DNA of 64,000 nt from an uncultured Cohaesibacter sp. (GTDB lineage Bacteria; Pseudomonadota; Alphaproteobacteria; Rhizobiales; Cohaesibacteraceae), in assembly GCF_963662805.1 (NCBI RefSeq), contig NZ_OY759854.1:62001-126000 (forward strand), read 5' to 3'. The translations under genes and the position numbers were made by a program. Each line of letters begins with the position of its first letter. Position 1 is the first letter of the stretch. The notes under the pieces were generated by a model that searched no databases, was not told the DNA's origin, and saw only the letters and a list, made by a program, of their open reading frames with translations. Shown here piece by piece: positions 45,200 to 54,494 of the stretch.

Positions 45200-46126
45200 A
45201 TGAATGCTTCCGATGACATCACCTCAGAATCCATTTCGTCACCAACCGATCATATCGTCCAACAACTCGAACTTTACGGCTATCACCCTGCTGCGGGAGA
45301 GGTTGATCCGCGCGTCCCGCTGGAGGACGATAGCATCGAAGGTGCTGTCGCTGATATCTTTGATGCCCTTGTCGCCACCATGTCAGACACCAGCCTCGAT
45401 CCCGACCTCCCTGAAATCCTCTGGTCCATGGTCAATATTTTCCACCGCGCGTTAGACAGGATCGAGCGCAAGCTCGACGATAACGAGCAAGCGCAAAAGC
45501 GCCTCCAGCGCGAACAGGATGGATCCGAGGTGAAATCCGTCCAACTCGAAACCCTGATTGCTATGGGGCAGGGGCTGTTGGATCGTCGCAACAGCTTGGA
45601 GCATTTCCGCGAAACCGCAGCAGATCACTTTGCCAGTTTCACCGGAACGCCTTGGACGCCAAGGACCGGCTCCCGTGTTGACCATCGCCATCTGACGGCT
45701 GCCATGATCGACAGTCGGGATTTCATTGCCACCAAGCGCCGCTTCGAACATGAAACCCTTCTTCCACCCGGCGTGAAAATCGCCTTCTCAGGTGGCGACA
45801 CCGCAGAGCATCGCCTGATCTGGGACAGGCTTGATCAGGTTCTTTCCAAGCACCCTGACATGGTTCTGCTGCATGGTGGCTCACCCAAAGGAGCCGAAAA
45901 GATAGCCGCTCTATGGGCCTCTCAACGCAAAGTGCCTCAAGTCGCCTTCAAGCCTGATTGGGCCGCCCATGGCAAAGCTGCTCCTTTCAAGCGCAACGAC
46001 CTGATGCTCGAGGCTCTGCCGATTGGGATCATTCTCTTTCCGGGCACCGGTATCCAGGAAAATCTCTTTGATAAGGCCCGCAAGCTTGGCATTCCCGTCT
46101 ATCGCATCAACCAAGGTGGCGCGTAA
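45200..46126 (+). CDS. DUF2493 family protein (DprA/SLOG-like fold)
   Basis: This 308-residue protein has a helical N-terminal half (coiled region IERKLDDNEQAQKRLQREQ). Its C-terminal Rossmann-like DUF2493 domain contains KIAFSGGDTAEHRLIWDRLDQ, MVLLHGGSPKGAEKIAALWA and a GIILFPGTGIQENLFDKARK nucleotide-binding turn. SLOG domains bind nucleotides or nucleotide-derived signals. The start at 45200 follows GGAGAG. A decayed copy of its 3' end lies at 13353-13628. Confidence 0.88.
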   Translation: MNASDDITSESISSPTDHIVQQLELYGYHPAAGEVDPRVPLEDDSIEGAVADIFDALVATMSDTSLDPDLPEILWSMVNIFHRALDRIERKLDDNEQAQKRLQREQDGSEVKSVQLETLIAMGQGLLDRRNSLEHFRETAADHFASFTGTPWTPRTGSRVDHRHLTAAMIDSRDFIATKRRFEHETLLPPGVKIAFSGGDTAEHRLIWDRLDQVLSKHPDMVLLHGGSPKGAEKIAALWASQRKVPQVAFKPDWAAHGKAAPFKRNDLMLEALPIGIILFPGTGIQENLFDKARKLGIPVYRINQGGA

Positions 46127-46134
46127 GCGCCATC
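46115..46134. terminator. Bidirectional terminator-like hairpin
   Basis: GGTGGCGC, loop GTAA, GCGCCATC forms an 8-bp stem overlapping the DUF2493 stop and lying between two convergent genes. Confidence 0.45.
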
Positions 46135-46137
46135 CTC

Positions 46138-46881
46138 CTAATTCAGGCGATCATCGGCAAAGTCGCTCTTCCGAAACTCAAGGCTGAGTGCTGGGAAGGA
46201 ACAAATGGCCTGAGCTACATCCGGACGGATATGAATGTGCCATGTCTGATGGGCTATCGGTTCTGGAGACGCGAAAGCAACAGGTTCCAATACCGCCAGA
46301 TTGGCACCGACTCGCGGATCCCGAACCGATTGGTAACGAATGATCTTCGCCTGCGCTTCTCTTGCCTTGTCTGAAAGATCAAGACAGGCATTGTAGTCCT
46401 GTTTATTCGTCCAGAGTTCGGCATCCTGCGCCAAAGGATCAGACATCAGATCGAGCATTTTCGCTGTTTTGAGAGCCACAGCAAAGGCTGTGTGGATTAA
46501 GGCATTGGTGGGGAAGGGCGTGTCTGGTGACTCTGAGAAAAAGAGATAGCGATAGAAAACAGTCTCAGCCATCGCCGACTCTACCTGTTCCGACGCATAG
46601 AAAACGCCGGGTGTCATGCCTGCGCGCCGAAAGCGGGATGCATGCGGATAGGGTTTATAGCGAAATGGCGTGAACAACAGAAAATGAAGATGGGCACAAA
46701 CCTCAGGTACTTGCGGTTTCACCTCATCGAGCATTTCTTCCAATAGCTGCTGTTCATCAAGCGTATCGACCAGCTTTTGGGTAGATATCTGGTGTTGTGC
46801 CTCTACCACCCGCCAGCCAGTGCCATCATACGGAGTAAGCTCAGATGATAGCGCGTCGACTGTCCAGATAGTTTGAGACAT
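46138..46881 (-). CDS. RES-family toxin (NAD+-targeting)
   Basis: This 247-residue toxin of the RES-Xre type degrades NAD+ (NAD+ phosphorylase or glycohydrolase activity) in known members. The R-E-S residues can be read as R in GWRVVEAQH, the Y and E in RAGMTPGVFYASEQVESAMAE, and S in RYQSVRDPR. It is 41 nt overlapped by the antitoxin gene end, the usual toxin-second order. Such pairs stabilise mobile elements and may act as abortive defence. Confidence 0.88.
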   Translation of the reverse strand: MSQTIWTVDALSSELTPYDGTGWRVVEAQHQISTQKLVDTLDEQQLLEEMLDEVKPQVPEVCAHLHFLLFTPFRYKPYPHASRFRRAGMTPGVFYASEQVESAMAETVFYRYLFFSESPDTPFPTNALIHTAFAVALKTAKMLDLMSDPLAQDAELWTNKQDYNACLDLSDKAREAQAKIIRYQSVRDPRVGANLAVLEPVAFASPEPIAHQTWHIHIRPDVAQAICSFPALSLEFRKSDFADDRLN

Positions 46882-47224
46882 TCAAAAGCCCTGCAACACT
46901 CATGATGGCATCAAGAGGTGTAGCCTCCAGAGCCTTGTTTCTGTTCTTCATCCATTGACGGGCAACCACTTCGTCACCGCCCGTGATTGCATCCAACGAA
47001 CGGAAAACGCGCACGAGATGCAAGGCCAGCTCAAACTCCTTGGAGCCCTCATCGAGCACATAACCGCCCTTCTTCATGCGTGAAACAGTCGGAGGCGAGA
47101 GGCCGATCACACCAGCCAATTGGCTAGCTGTCAGCCCCAGACGCTCAGCGGCACCAAGTACGGCCTTGGTCGCCACTTGCCCACGTGATGCGTTCGCTTT
47201 TGCTGCGTTCAGAACCTGTCGCAT
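46841..47224 (-). CDS. Xre/MbcA/ParS-type antitoxin
   Basis: This 127-residue antitoxin has an N-terminal HTH (LGLTASQLAGVIGLSPPTVSRMKKG) and a C-terminal toxin-binding domain (LVRVFRSLDAITGGDEVVARQWMKNRNKAL, ending in the conserved small helix before LDAIMS). It neutralises the RES protein and represses the operon. GGAG precedes the ATG at 47224; an in-frame ATG at 47236 is also possible. Confidence 0.9.
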   Translation of the reverse strand: MRQVLNAAKANASRGQVATKAVLGAAERLGLTASQLAGVIGLSPPTVSRMKKGGYVLDEGSKEFELALHLVRVFRSLDAITGGDEVVARQWMKNRNKALEATPLDAIMSVAGLLNVSNYLDSRRAII

Positions 47225-47871
47225 GTTCTTCTCCATAATTTCTATGGAAAATATAGCATAAAAAAATTTCAAAAGAAAGGGTACTAAAGTGTTCAAGCTG
47301 CGAATGGGTTATTCTGTGCTATATGTAAAACAGCAGTTCAATATTGAGTAGAGGCGGGGCACAGCGTTCCCTGTGGGGTGAAATCTTTGATGCCGACGGT
47401 CAAAGCGGAGATCTGCTTAGCTAACGTTCGACCAAATAGCTCTTGCCCTGCTGCTGAGCAGAGTCCGACTAGGTAATGCTTTCCCCGACTGGAACGATGA
47501 CTGAAATTGCTTCCTTATATCATATACATATGGATCGGAAGAGAAAAACAGGGCAAGTTGGTTTTCAAATTTTATATTCTGCTTGAACAGAGTGATAGCG
47601 ATGAAAAGCAAAATGAAAAAGACTATTTCTTCGTCTCAACCAACCATACAAGCTTCTATCTGTTTGAGCATTTTGCGGCCTGCAAATACGAAAAGGCCGA
47701 AGTGCGAGATTTTTTTGCCAGAGAGTTGACTCGCCGACCAATATCTGAAGACAGATGCATCTGTCTCTCATCTTCCGGCCTTCGAAACAGCTTTTGGGAG
47801 CAGTGGCTCCCCGTTAAACTGACATTCAAATTGGCACATTCAATTGGGCTGAGCACAAAGATCCACTAAAT
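47225..47871. other. AT-rich spacer between the TA pair and the Ssp locus
   Basis: This holds the RES-Xre promoter at its left end. A plus-strand frame at 47507-47869 (120 codons, with FFVSTNHTSFYLFEHF) is open but has no ribosome-binding site and no family I recognise. Overlapping minus-strand frames are equally open. I do not call a gene. It is the likely junction between ICE core and defence cargo. Confidence 0.3.
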
Positions 47872-49053
47872 TTAGAGAAGACCATTTTCGCGGATATCTT
47901 CAAGTGAGGCTTGAAGAACTTCGACTGCTTCATAAATATCATCATCTGATGTGTGCCGTCCGATGCTGAAGCGCACGGAGCTGGAAGCGTCTTTCTCTCC
48001 TAGACCAATCGCTCTTAAGACGTGGGATGGTTCAGTAATCCCGCTAGAGCATGCTGAGCCACTAGAAGCGGCTAGCCGTGGTTGCAATCTGTTTAGCAAG
48101 TCAGCAGCGGAAACACCCGAAAATCCGATGTTGATATTGCCGGGGTGGCGAAGGGTGCCCTCTGCTGGGCCATTAACCCATGTTTCAAAAGGGAGTTCCG
48201 CTACAAGCCTGGCAAATAGATCGCGCCTAATGGACACCGCTTTACGTTCCGCTGAAGCTAGCTCTCCAATCATTTGCTTTGCAGCCGCTCCTAGACCCAC
48301 GCAGAGGGGCGTTGGGAGAGTGCCAGGCCGCAGCCCGTTCTGTTGGCCACCACCATAAATAATTGGCTGAATGCTGTTGTGAAGTGAGCGACGTGCATAC
48401 AGGGCGCCGACACCCATTGGGCCATACATTTTGTGGCCTGATAGGCTTACAAGATCAGCATATTGCGCTAGGGAAGTGATGTCGAGCGCGCAAGGCGCTT
48501 GTGCAGCATCGCAATGAAGAACACTTCCGTATCGGGATGTAATGCGTGATATCGCCGGAATATCTTGGATTGTCCCAATTTCATTATTCACAGCCATAAT
48601 CGAAACGAGCAGGACGTCTTCATCCATCTCTTCTTCAAGAATCTTCAGTTTGAGGCTCCCGGTGTCGTCGACGGGGATGCGCCTCACCTCATAGTTTAGC
48701 TCTTTTTGAAGTACTCTTCCGATCTCGAGAACACACTTGTGCTCGATTTCGCTAAGCAGAATTCGCTTTCTTTTGCATTTCTCAACACCTCTTGCGAGCC
48801 CTAGAAGCGCAAGATTGTTAGCCTCTGTTGCTCCTGATGTGAAAATCATTTCGTCGGCGTCGGCTCCGATCAATTCGGCGACATCTGACGCAGCTTTGTC
48901 AACCGCCTTTCTCGCCCTCCAACCTATGATATGCTCTGATGAATGTGGATTCCCGAACGATTCGGCTGTATACGGTTGCATTGCCTCGTAAACGTTGAAA
49001 TCTAGCGGCGTGGTTGCTTGGTGATCAAAGTATATTGTTTGTCCAATTTTCAT
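47872..49053 (-). CDS. sspA: Cysteine desulfurase SspA (DndA/IscS-like)
   Basis: This 393-residue PLP enzyme takes sulfur from L-cysteine and hands it to the DNA-modification complex. The PLP Lys is K208 in SLSGHKMYGP, and the persulfide-carrying Cys is C335 in SGSACSSG. SGATEANNLALLG and HCDAAQAP are the usual cofactor boxes. It is transcribed away from sspB, the arrangement known for dndA and sspA. A general IscS role is less likely because of the neighbours. Confidence 0.9.
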   Translation of the reverse strand: MKIGQTIYFDHQATTPLDFNVYEAMQPYTAESFGNPHSSEHIIGWRARKAVDKAASDVAELIGADADEMIFTSGATEANNLALLGLARGVEKCKRKRILLSEIEHKCVLEIGRVLQKELNYEVRRIPVDDTGSLKLKILEEEMDEDVLLVSIMAVNNEIGTIQDIPAISRITSRYGSVLHCDAAQAPCALDITSLAQYADLVSLSGHKMYGPMGVGALYARRSLHNSIQPIIYGGGQQNGLRPGTLPTPLCVGLGAAAKQMIGELASAERKAVSIRRDLFARLVAELPFETWVNGPAEGTLRHPGNINIGFSGVSAADLLNRLQPRLAASSGSACSSGITEPSHVLRAIGLGEKDASSSVRFSIGRHTSDDDIYEAVEVLQASLEDIRENGLL

Positions 49054-49206
49054 TTATTTACCAGACATTTAAATTGATTGCGCTGTCAAAATCCGTTCTT
49101 GGCTTGGTTCGCAAGCTTACTGGAGGAAATCTCCAGGAAGGAGTTTGACCCTACCATACTCTCTGAGATAAAGTCGATCTGGATCAAACTTCCAGGACGT
49201 AAAGTT
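49054..49206. promoter_or_regulatory. Divergent sspA-sspB promoter region with inverted repeat
   Basis: The 153-bp gap contains a perfect inverted repeat CTGGAG, loop GAAAT-A-free spacer, CTCCAG at 49120-49136. This is a plausible operator for both transcripts. The plus-strand frame stays open through it from a TTG at 49078, so a longer sspB is not excluded. Confidence 0.5.
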
Positions 49207-50166
49207 ATGCCACGAGGCCCAATTTATTTAGATACATACAAACCACAATTTTCAGGGCATGAGACTTTTCCTCTGCGCTACGGATGGCTCAAGAAGGCGC
49301 ATGATGCTGTCGCTGAGCGGAAAGGCTCGTCCGATAGCAAGGTTGTATTTACAAGCGATAGCGCAATTGCATATTTCGGCGTTGGCAAGAATATGGTTTC
49401 TTCCATGCGTCATTGGGCGACGGCTTGTGGTGTCATTGATGATGGTGAAGCTGCAAATACGCTTGTTGTAACGACCCTTGGAGAGCGAATATTTGGCGCC
49501 AATGGTCTTGATCCTTACATGGAGCATCCTGCGAGCCTTTGGCTTATGCATTGGAACCTTGCAGGGAGGCCGGAAAAGACAACTTGGTTCTGGACCTTTA
49601 ATAACTTTCAGGGGTCTGTTTTTGAGCGCGAAAGATTGGTTAAGTCTCTGGAAAAGCTTGCAAAAGATCGCTCATGGCCGCGCGTGTCGCCGACAACGGT
49701 TCGTCGGGATGTCGAGTGCTTCCTACGTACTTATGTGGCAAGGCAGCAGTCTGGTAAGGCTTCTCCTGAGGATACCATGGAATCTCCGCTGGCTGAGCTT
49801 GGACTAATTAAAGCGGTTGGGAAACGTGACGGTTTTCGTTTTGTCCGAGGGCCAAAGTCGACTTTGGGGCATGGAGTTTTTTTGTATGCCTTGATTGATT
49901 TTTGGGGGAAGTTTACTTCAGCGCAGACGTTGTCTTTTGAGGCAATCGCACACGAGGCCGGTGCTCCGGGGCGCGTATTCTTGCTCGATGAAAATGATAT
50001 TGCTGACCGCCTCTTATATCTTGAAGAGTTGACAGGCGGAAGATTTCGTTCGTCCGAAACAGCTGGCCTTAAGCAGGTGCAGCGTAGCGCGCCCCTAGAT
50101 TTGGAGACTGCTTTGGAGTTTGCTGCCCTCGATTACACAAGATGTAAGAAAAGTGAGGCAGCATAA
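49207..50166 (+). CDS. sspB: SspB-like protein (DUF4007)
   Basis: This 319-residue protein carries DUF4007: FSGHETFPLRYGWLKKAHD near the start, SDSAIAYFGVGKNMVSSMRHWA, LGERIFG and LWLMHWNLA. SspB nicks DNA in characterised SspABCD systems, giving the single-strand break at which sulfur is put in. The ATG at 49207 fits the family N-terminus; the frame continues 43 codons upstream. TAATG overlap joins it to sspC. Confidence 0.85.
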   Translation: MPRGPIYLDTYKPQFSGHETFPLRYGWLKKAHDAVAERKGSSDSKVVFTSDSAIAYFGVGKNMVSSMRHWATACGVIDDGEAANTLVVTTLGERIFGANGLDPYMEHPASLWLMHWNLAGRPEKTTWFWTFNNFQGSVFERERLVKSLEKLAKDRSWPRVSPTTVRRDVECFLRTYVARQQSGKASPEDTMESPLAELGLIKAVGKRDGFRFVRGPKSTLGHGVFLYALIDFWGKFTSAQTLSFEAIAHEAGAPGRVFLLDENDIADRLLYLEELTGGRFRSSETAGLKQVQRSAPLDLETALEFAALDYTRCKKSEAA

Positions 50167-53100
50167 TGGCCCTTGCCGATAGCGTTCATATTGCAAGACG
50201 ATTTCAGCGAGCAATTCGGATCGATACGGACCACAATGATCCTAAGGCGCTAGAAGGGTTTGTTTGTCCGAAATCGTCCGCTGATGCTCTTTCGTCGGTT
50301 GGATATCATTTGAATGAGACGGGTCACGGAGCGTTCACTTGGACTGGGCCCTATGGAAGCGGGAAATCTAGCTTGGTTGTCGCCTTAAGCGCGCTCTTGA
50401 GTGGCGAGAGTGAACTTGTGACGCAAGCCGAGAGGGCAGTCGGTAAACAAACAGCCAAAGATGTTCTTTCTGCGATGCCTCCCAAGGAAAAGGGTTGGAT
50501 TACGCTGCCGGTTGTTGGGCGACGGGAGAATGCTTCATACGTCATCGGTGAAGCTCTCGAAGCGCAGGGGTTGGTCAAGAAGCACCCTAAAGGTGGCTGG
50601 TCTGATAAGACGATTGTTGCTTCACTTGAGCAGATTGCAGCGCGGGCGCCACGCCTTGAAGGCGGCCTAATCTTGTTCGTCGATGAAATGGGGAAATTCC
50701 TTGAGGCGGCAGCTCAAGAGGGCGCGGATGTATATTTATTTCAGCTTCTCGCAGAAGCTGCGTCACGCAGTGATGGCCGTTTGGTGATAATTGGGATCTT
50801 GCACCAGTCCTTTGAGGAATACGCTAGTCGGCTTTCTCGAGATATGCGTGATGAGTGGACCAAAATTCAAGGTCGCTTTGTGGATCTTGCTATCAATGCA
50901 GCTGGTGAAGAACAAATAGAGCTGATTTCGCGCGCCATTCAGAATGGTCGCCGGGTAGAAATCCCCGGGAAACTCGCCAATCTGGTCAGTTCAGAGATTC
51001 ACCGACAAAAACCTGCTGCGTCTCGATATCTATCGGATACTTTGGAGCGTTGTTGGCCGCTACATCCGGTTGTTGCATGTCTTTTGGGGCCAATTTCTCG
51101 GCGGCGATTTGGGCAAAATCAGCGCAGCATTTTCGGCTTTCTGAACTCTGCTGAGCCTTATGGCTTCCAAGACTTCATTAAACATGAACAAGACGACGCT
51201 CTCTTTGAACCTGACAACCTTTGGGATTATCTCCGTGTGAATCTGGAGCCTTCGATTCTTGCGTCTCCTGATGGTCATCGTTGGGCGATGGCTGCCGAAG
51301 CAATTGAACGCTGCGAAGCACTTGGTGGTGATGCTCTTCAAACGAGATTGCTAAAATCGATAGCCCTAATTGACCTATTTAAAGAGCGATCAGGCCTGTT
51401 ACCGACAGAAGAACTTTTGTGCACTTGTGTTGGCTCCGCAACCAAAGCAGAGACTAAAGCTGCTTTGCAGCAGCTCAAGAAATGGTCGCTTGTCATTTTT
51501 CGTAAATTCGCGGATTCTTATGCGATATTCGCTGGTAGCGATTTTGACATTGATCGCGCAGTTCAAGAGGCTATGCAGAACGTACGTGAGGTCGATTTTA
51601 CGGCACTACAACGTTTGGCTGGTCTGCAGCCAATTCTTGCCAAGCGGCATTATCATGAGACGGGTGCGCTACGTTGGTTTGATGTGGAAATTACTCCTTT
51701 GAACACCCTTATCGAGCGCGCGAGTTTCTATAAGCCGCACGCAGGGACAATAGGCGAGTTTCTTTTGGCTATTCCAACAGAAGGGGAGACCGCAGAGCAA
51801 GCAGAAAGGATCTGCCAAGAGGCGGCGCGAGAATCCCGTGATTGGGATATCGTAACCGGTCTGTCAAAGCGGTCTTGGGCCATTACTGGATATGCGCGCG
51901 AGCTAATCGCGCTTGCTGAAGTGCAGGAAGAGCATCCTGATCTCGCAGGTGATACCGTAGCACAAAGAGAAGTCCAAGCTCGTCATACTGTTCTGCAAGG
52001 ATTGCTAGAAGAAGAAATCCGAAGAGCTTCTGACAACGCGACTTGGTATAGAAAAAATCGTAAGCCTCAGCAGTGGCTTCACGCAGAACTTAATAACATT
52101 GCATCCGAGCTTGCTGAAAGTCTCTACCCGCAATCGCCACGCCTGAACAACGAGCTTTTGAATCGGATCAAGCCATCGAGCAACGCGATTGCCGCACAGA
52201 ACACGCTGCTGCGGGCTATGGTTTCCAATGAAGGCACCGAACGCTTGGGAATTGAGGGGTTTCCAGCCGAGGGTGGTCTTTTTGCTTCTCTTTTGGAGAA
52301 AACAGGTCTGTATGCTGTGAGCGAAAAAGGCTGGTCGTTTCGAACGCCCGATGCAGATCACGACCCATCGGGGTTGCTTTGTCTTTGGTGTGCGACTACC
52401 GAGCTCCTGAAGGAAGCTCAGGATCGCACCGTCAGTGTGGAAGAAATCTATCGGCTTTGGGGCGCTCCGCCGTATGGCGTGAAAGAAGGAGTTATGCCCG
52501 TGCTTGTCGTTGCATATATCCTCTCAAGACGAGAGGACGTTGCTCTTTACAGAGAGGGCGTCTTTCAAGCTCGTTTCAAAGACATTGATGTCGAGGTTCT
52601 TGCAAAGAACGCTGCTTCAATCCAGTTGCGATGGATGGATCTTTCATTACTGTCGCGCCGCCTTCTCTCAAGTATGGCGGAGGTTGTCCGTGACTTGGAT
52701 TCAACGAATTGTCTCACCTATTTGGCTCCTATTGATGTAGCCAGAGGATTGATCGCGATCTTCGATAGGCTGCATTCTTGGTCAAAAAGGACAGCGCAAC
52801 TTTCGACAAATGCCATTCGGGTCCGTGAGCTCTTCAAGTTGGCAAACGACCCAAATAAGTTCTTATTTGACGACATCCCGGCTGCATTTGGCGGGCATGG
52901 TGCGTTGGATGAAGATGAAGCATTGAAAGCTGTAGTGGCAGATTTGCGGGAAGGGCTGGAGGAATTAGTTCAATCGTATCCTTCGATGCTTCGGCGACTG
53001 ACAGATCTCATGCTAGCAGAGCTTCAGGTTCCAAATGCTTCACCTCAGTCGCTAGCCGAGCTCAGCGCTCGCGCGGAGAACATCAGGGGAATCGGAGGCG

Positions 53101-53555
53101 ACTTCAGGCTCAACGCGTTCATAGGGCGCCTTGCAACGTTTGATGGGAGCGCCGCTGACTTTGAAGGTATTGCAAGTCTTGCTGCCAATAAGCCTCCTAG
53201 GGACTGGACGGATGCGGATCTCGATCGCGCCTCGATTGAATTGTTGGATCTTTCACAAAAATTCATCCGGTCAGAAAATTTTGCACGCGTAAAAGGTCGC
53301 GTTGATAAACGCCACGCAATGGCTGTTGTCGTTGCAGTCAATGGTCGGCCCGCGCCAGCTCATGCCGAATTTGAAGTTGCAGAGCAAGAAACCGAAATCA
53401 TTGAAGATATTGTAAAGCGTGTGGAAGGCGTCCTCAATGTGAATGGCGGAGACAAAACTCGTTTGATACTTGCCGCACTTGCTGAACTTAGTGCGCGATA
53501 TATGGCGGAACCTTGCCTAGCCGAAACAAAGCAAGACGAGAGAGGCATATCGTGA
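50166..53555 (+). CDS. sspC: SspC-like large P-loop ATPase
   Basis: This 1129-residue cytoplasmic ATPase has Walker A GPYGSGKSSLVVALSALL near residue 60 and Walker B GGLILFVDEMGKFLEAA near residue 167. A sensor-like segment RLVIIGILHQSFEEYASRLS follows. The remaining two thirds are mostly helical with no second catalytic motif I can see. In SspABCD the ATPase drives the modification complex on DNA. Overlaps sspD by GTGA. The function is assigned by context and architecture. Confidence 0.8.
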   Translation: MALADSVHIARRFQRAIRIDTDHNDPKALEGFVCPKSSADALSSVGYHLNETGHGAFTWTGPYGSGKSSLVVALSALLSGESELVTQAERAVGKQTAKDVLSAMPPKEKGWITLPVVGRRENASYVIGEALEAQGLVKKHPKGGWSDKTIVASLEQIAARAPRLEGGLILFVDEMGKFLEAAAQEGADVYLFQLLAEAASRSDGRLVIIGILHQSFEEYASRLSRDMRDEWTKIQGRFVDLAINAAGEEQIELISRAIQNGRRVEIPGKLANLVSSEIHRQKPAASRYLSDTLERCWPLHPVVACLLGPISRRRFGQNQRSIFGFLNSAEPYGFQDFIKHEQDDALFEPDNLWDYLRVNLEPSILASPDGHRWAMAAEAIERCEALGGDALQTRLLKSIALIDLFKERSGLLPTEELLCTCVGSATKAETKAALQQLKKWSLVIFRKFADSYAIFAGSDFDIDRAVQEAMQNVREVDFTALQRLAGLQPILAKRHYHETGALRWFDVEITPLNTLIERASFYKPHAGTIGEFLLAIPTEGETAEQAERICQEAARESRDWDIVTGLSKRSWAITGYARELIALAEVQEEHPDLAGDTVAQREVQARHTVLQGLLEEEIRRASDNATWYRKNRKPQQWLHAELNNIASELAESLYPQSPRLNNELLNRIKPSSNAIAAQNTLLRAMVSNEGTERLGIEGFPAEGGLFASLLEKTGLYAVSEKGWSFRTPDADHDPSGLLCLWCATTELLKEAQDRTVSVEEIYRLWGAPPYGVKEGVMPVLVVAYILSRREDVALYREGVFQARFKDIDVEVLAKNAASIQLRWMDLSLLSRRLLSSMAEVVRDLDSTNCLTYLAPIDVARGLIAIFDRLHSWSKRTAQLSTNAIRVRELFKLANDPNKFLFDDIPAAFGGHGALDEDEALKAVVADLREGLEELVQSYPSMLRRLTDLMLAELQVPNASPQSLAELSARAENIRGIGGDFRLNAFIGRLATFDGSAADFEGIASLAANKPPRDWTDADLDRASIELLDLSQKFIRSENFARVKGRVDKRHAMAVVVAVNGRPAPAHAEFEVAEQETEIIEDIVKRVEGVLNVNGGDKTRLILAALAELSARYMAEPCLAETKQDERGIS

Positions 53556-54391
53556 GTGAGCCGATGGAAAAGCATGTTTTGGGTGTATCTGGTGGTAAAG
53601 ACAGCGCTGCTCTTGCTGTATATATGCGGCAACACCACCCTGAACTCGATATTGAGTATTTTTTCACAGATACCGGTAAGGAGCTTCCAGAAGTCTATGA
53701 ATTCTTAGGCCGCTTGGAGGGCTTTCTTGGCAAGTCGATCCTTCGTCTTAATCCTGACCGCGACTTTGATTTTTGGCTCAAGCAATACAATAATTTTTTA
53801 CCTTCTCCACAGACAAGATGGTGCACACGCCAGCTTAAGCTGCGCCCTTTCGAGCACTGGCTGCGTCCACTTTTGGAGGAGGGAAACATAGTTAATAGCT
53901 ATGTCGCCATTAGATCTGATGAAGAATACCGTGAAGGTTACAATTCAAAACACGAGCGCCTGAAGATTGTGCTCCCTTTCAAAGAGGCTGGTGTTGATAA
54001 GCCTGGGGTGCATGATATTTTGGAGGCGGCTGGGTTAGGCTTACCTCGCTACTACGATTGGCGTTCGCGAAGTGGTTGCACTTTCTGTTTTTATCAGCAA
54101 AAGATTGAGTGGGTGCGCCTAAAGGAGCAGCATCCTGAAGCTTTTGAAGAGGCGAAGTCTTATGAAAAGGACGCAGTAGAAAGTGGCTCGCCATTCACTT
54201 GGTCTCAGGGAGAATCCTTAGATGAGATGACGCATCCGGAGCGGGTTGCTCAGATCAAAGAAGACTATGAGAGGCGGCTTGAGCGTGCGAAGGCAAAGCG
54301 TCAAGCGAATCCACTCAGGGATAGTGGTGATGACATTGATGTTGATGAGTTGTTCGGCCAGTCCAAAGGGTGCCTCGCGTGCCATAAATGA
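53552..54391 (+). CDS. sspD: SspD/DndC-like PAPS-reductase-family ATP pyrophosphatase
   Basis: This 279-residue enzyme adenylates the DNA backbone for sulfur transfer. The PP-loop is GVSGGKDSAALAVYM. Cysteines in RWCTRQLK (near 90), GCTFCF (near 175) and GCLACHK at the C-terminus could ligate a 4Fe-4S cluster, as in DndC. The GTG start at 53552 overlaps the sspC stop (GTGA) and follows GAGAGG; an ATG at 53564 is the alternative. Confidence 0.88.
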   Translation: MSEPMEKHVLGVSGGKDSAALAVYMRQHHPELDIEYFFTDTGKELPEVYEFLGRLEGFLGKSILRLNPDRDFDFWLKQYNNFLPSPQTRWCTRQLKLRPFEHWLRPLLEEGNIVNSYVAIRSDEEYREGYNSKHERLKIVLPFKEAGVDKPGVHDILEAAGLGLPRYYDWRSRSGCTFCFYQQKIEWVRLKEQHPEAFEEAKSYEKDAVESGSPFTWSQGESLDEMTHPERVAQIKEDYERRLERAKAKRQANPLRDSGDDIDVDELFGQSKGCLACHK

Positions 54392-54410
54392 CGAATATTA
54401 ATAGGAAAAT

Positions 54411-54470
54411 TTGATATAATTCGCCCATTTGTTGTGGATCTTGATATAATTCTCTTTGTTGTTGTGGAGT
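54411..54470 (+). promoter_or_regulatory. Tandem 30-bp repeat carrying two TATAAT boxes, upstream of sspF
   Basis: Two direct copies begin TTGATATAATTC (54411 and 54441) and end GTTGTGGA, with 23 of 30 positions equal. Each contains TATAAT. They fill the only sizeable gap between the modification and restriction modules, so they probably form a promoter or operator for sspFGH. Confidence 0.55.
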
Positions 54471-54494
54471 TCGAAAAAAGAAGGTGTGAGATAG

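Noticed and set aside
47507..47869. 120-codon plus-strand frame
   Set aside because: There is no ribosome-binding site, no recognisable family, and opposite-strand frames are equally open.
49078..49206. N-terminal extension of sspB from a TTG
   Set aside because: DUF4007 proteins start close to FSGHETF, and the extension covers the expected divergent promoter.
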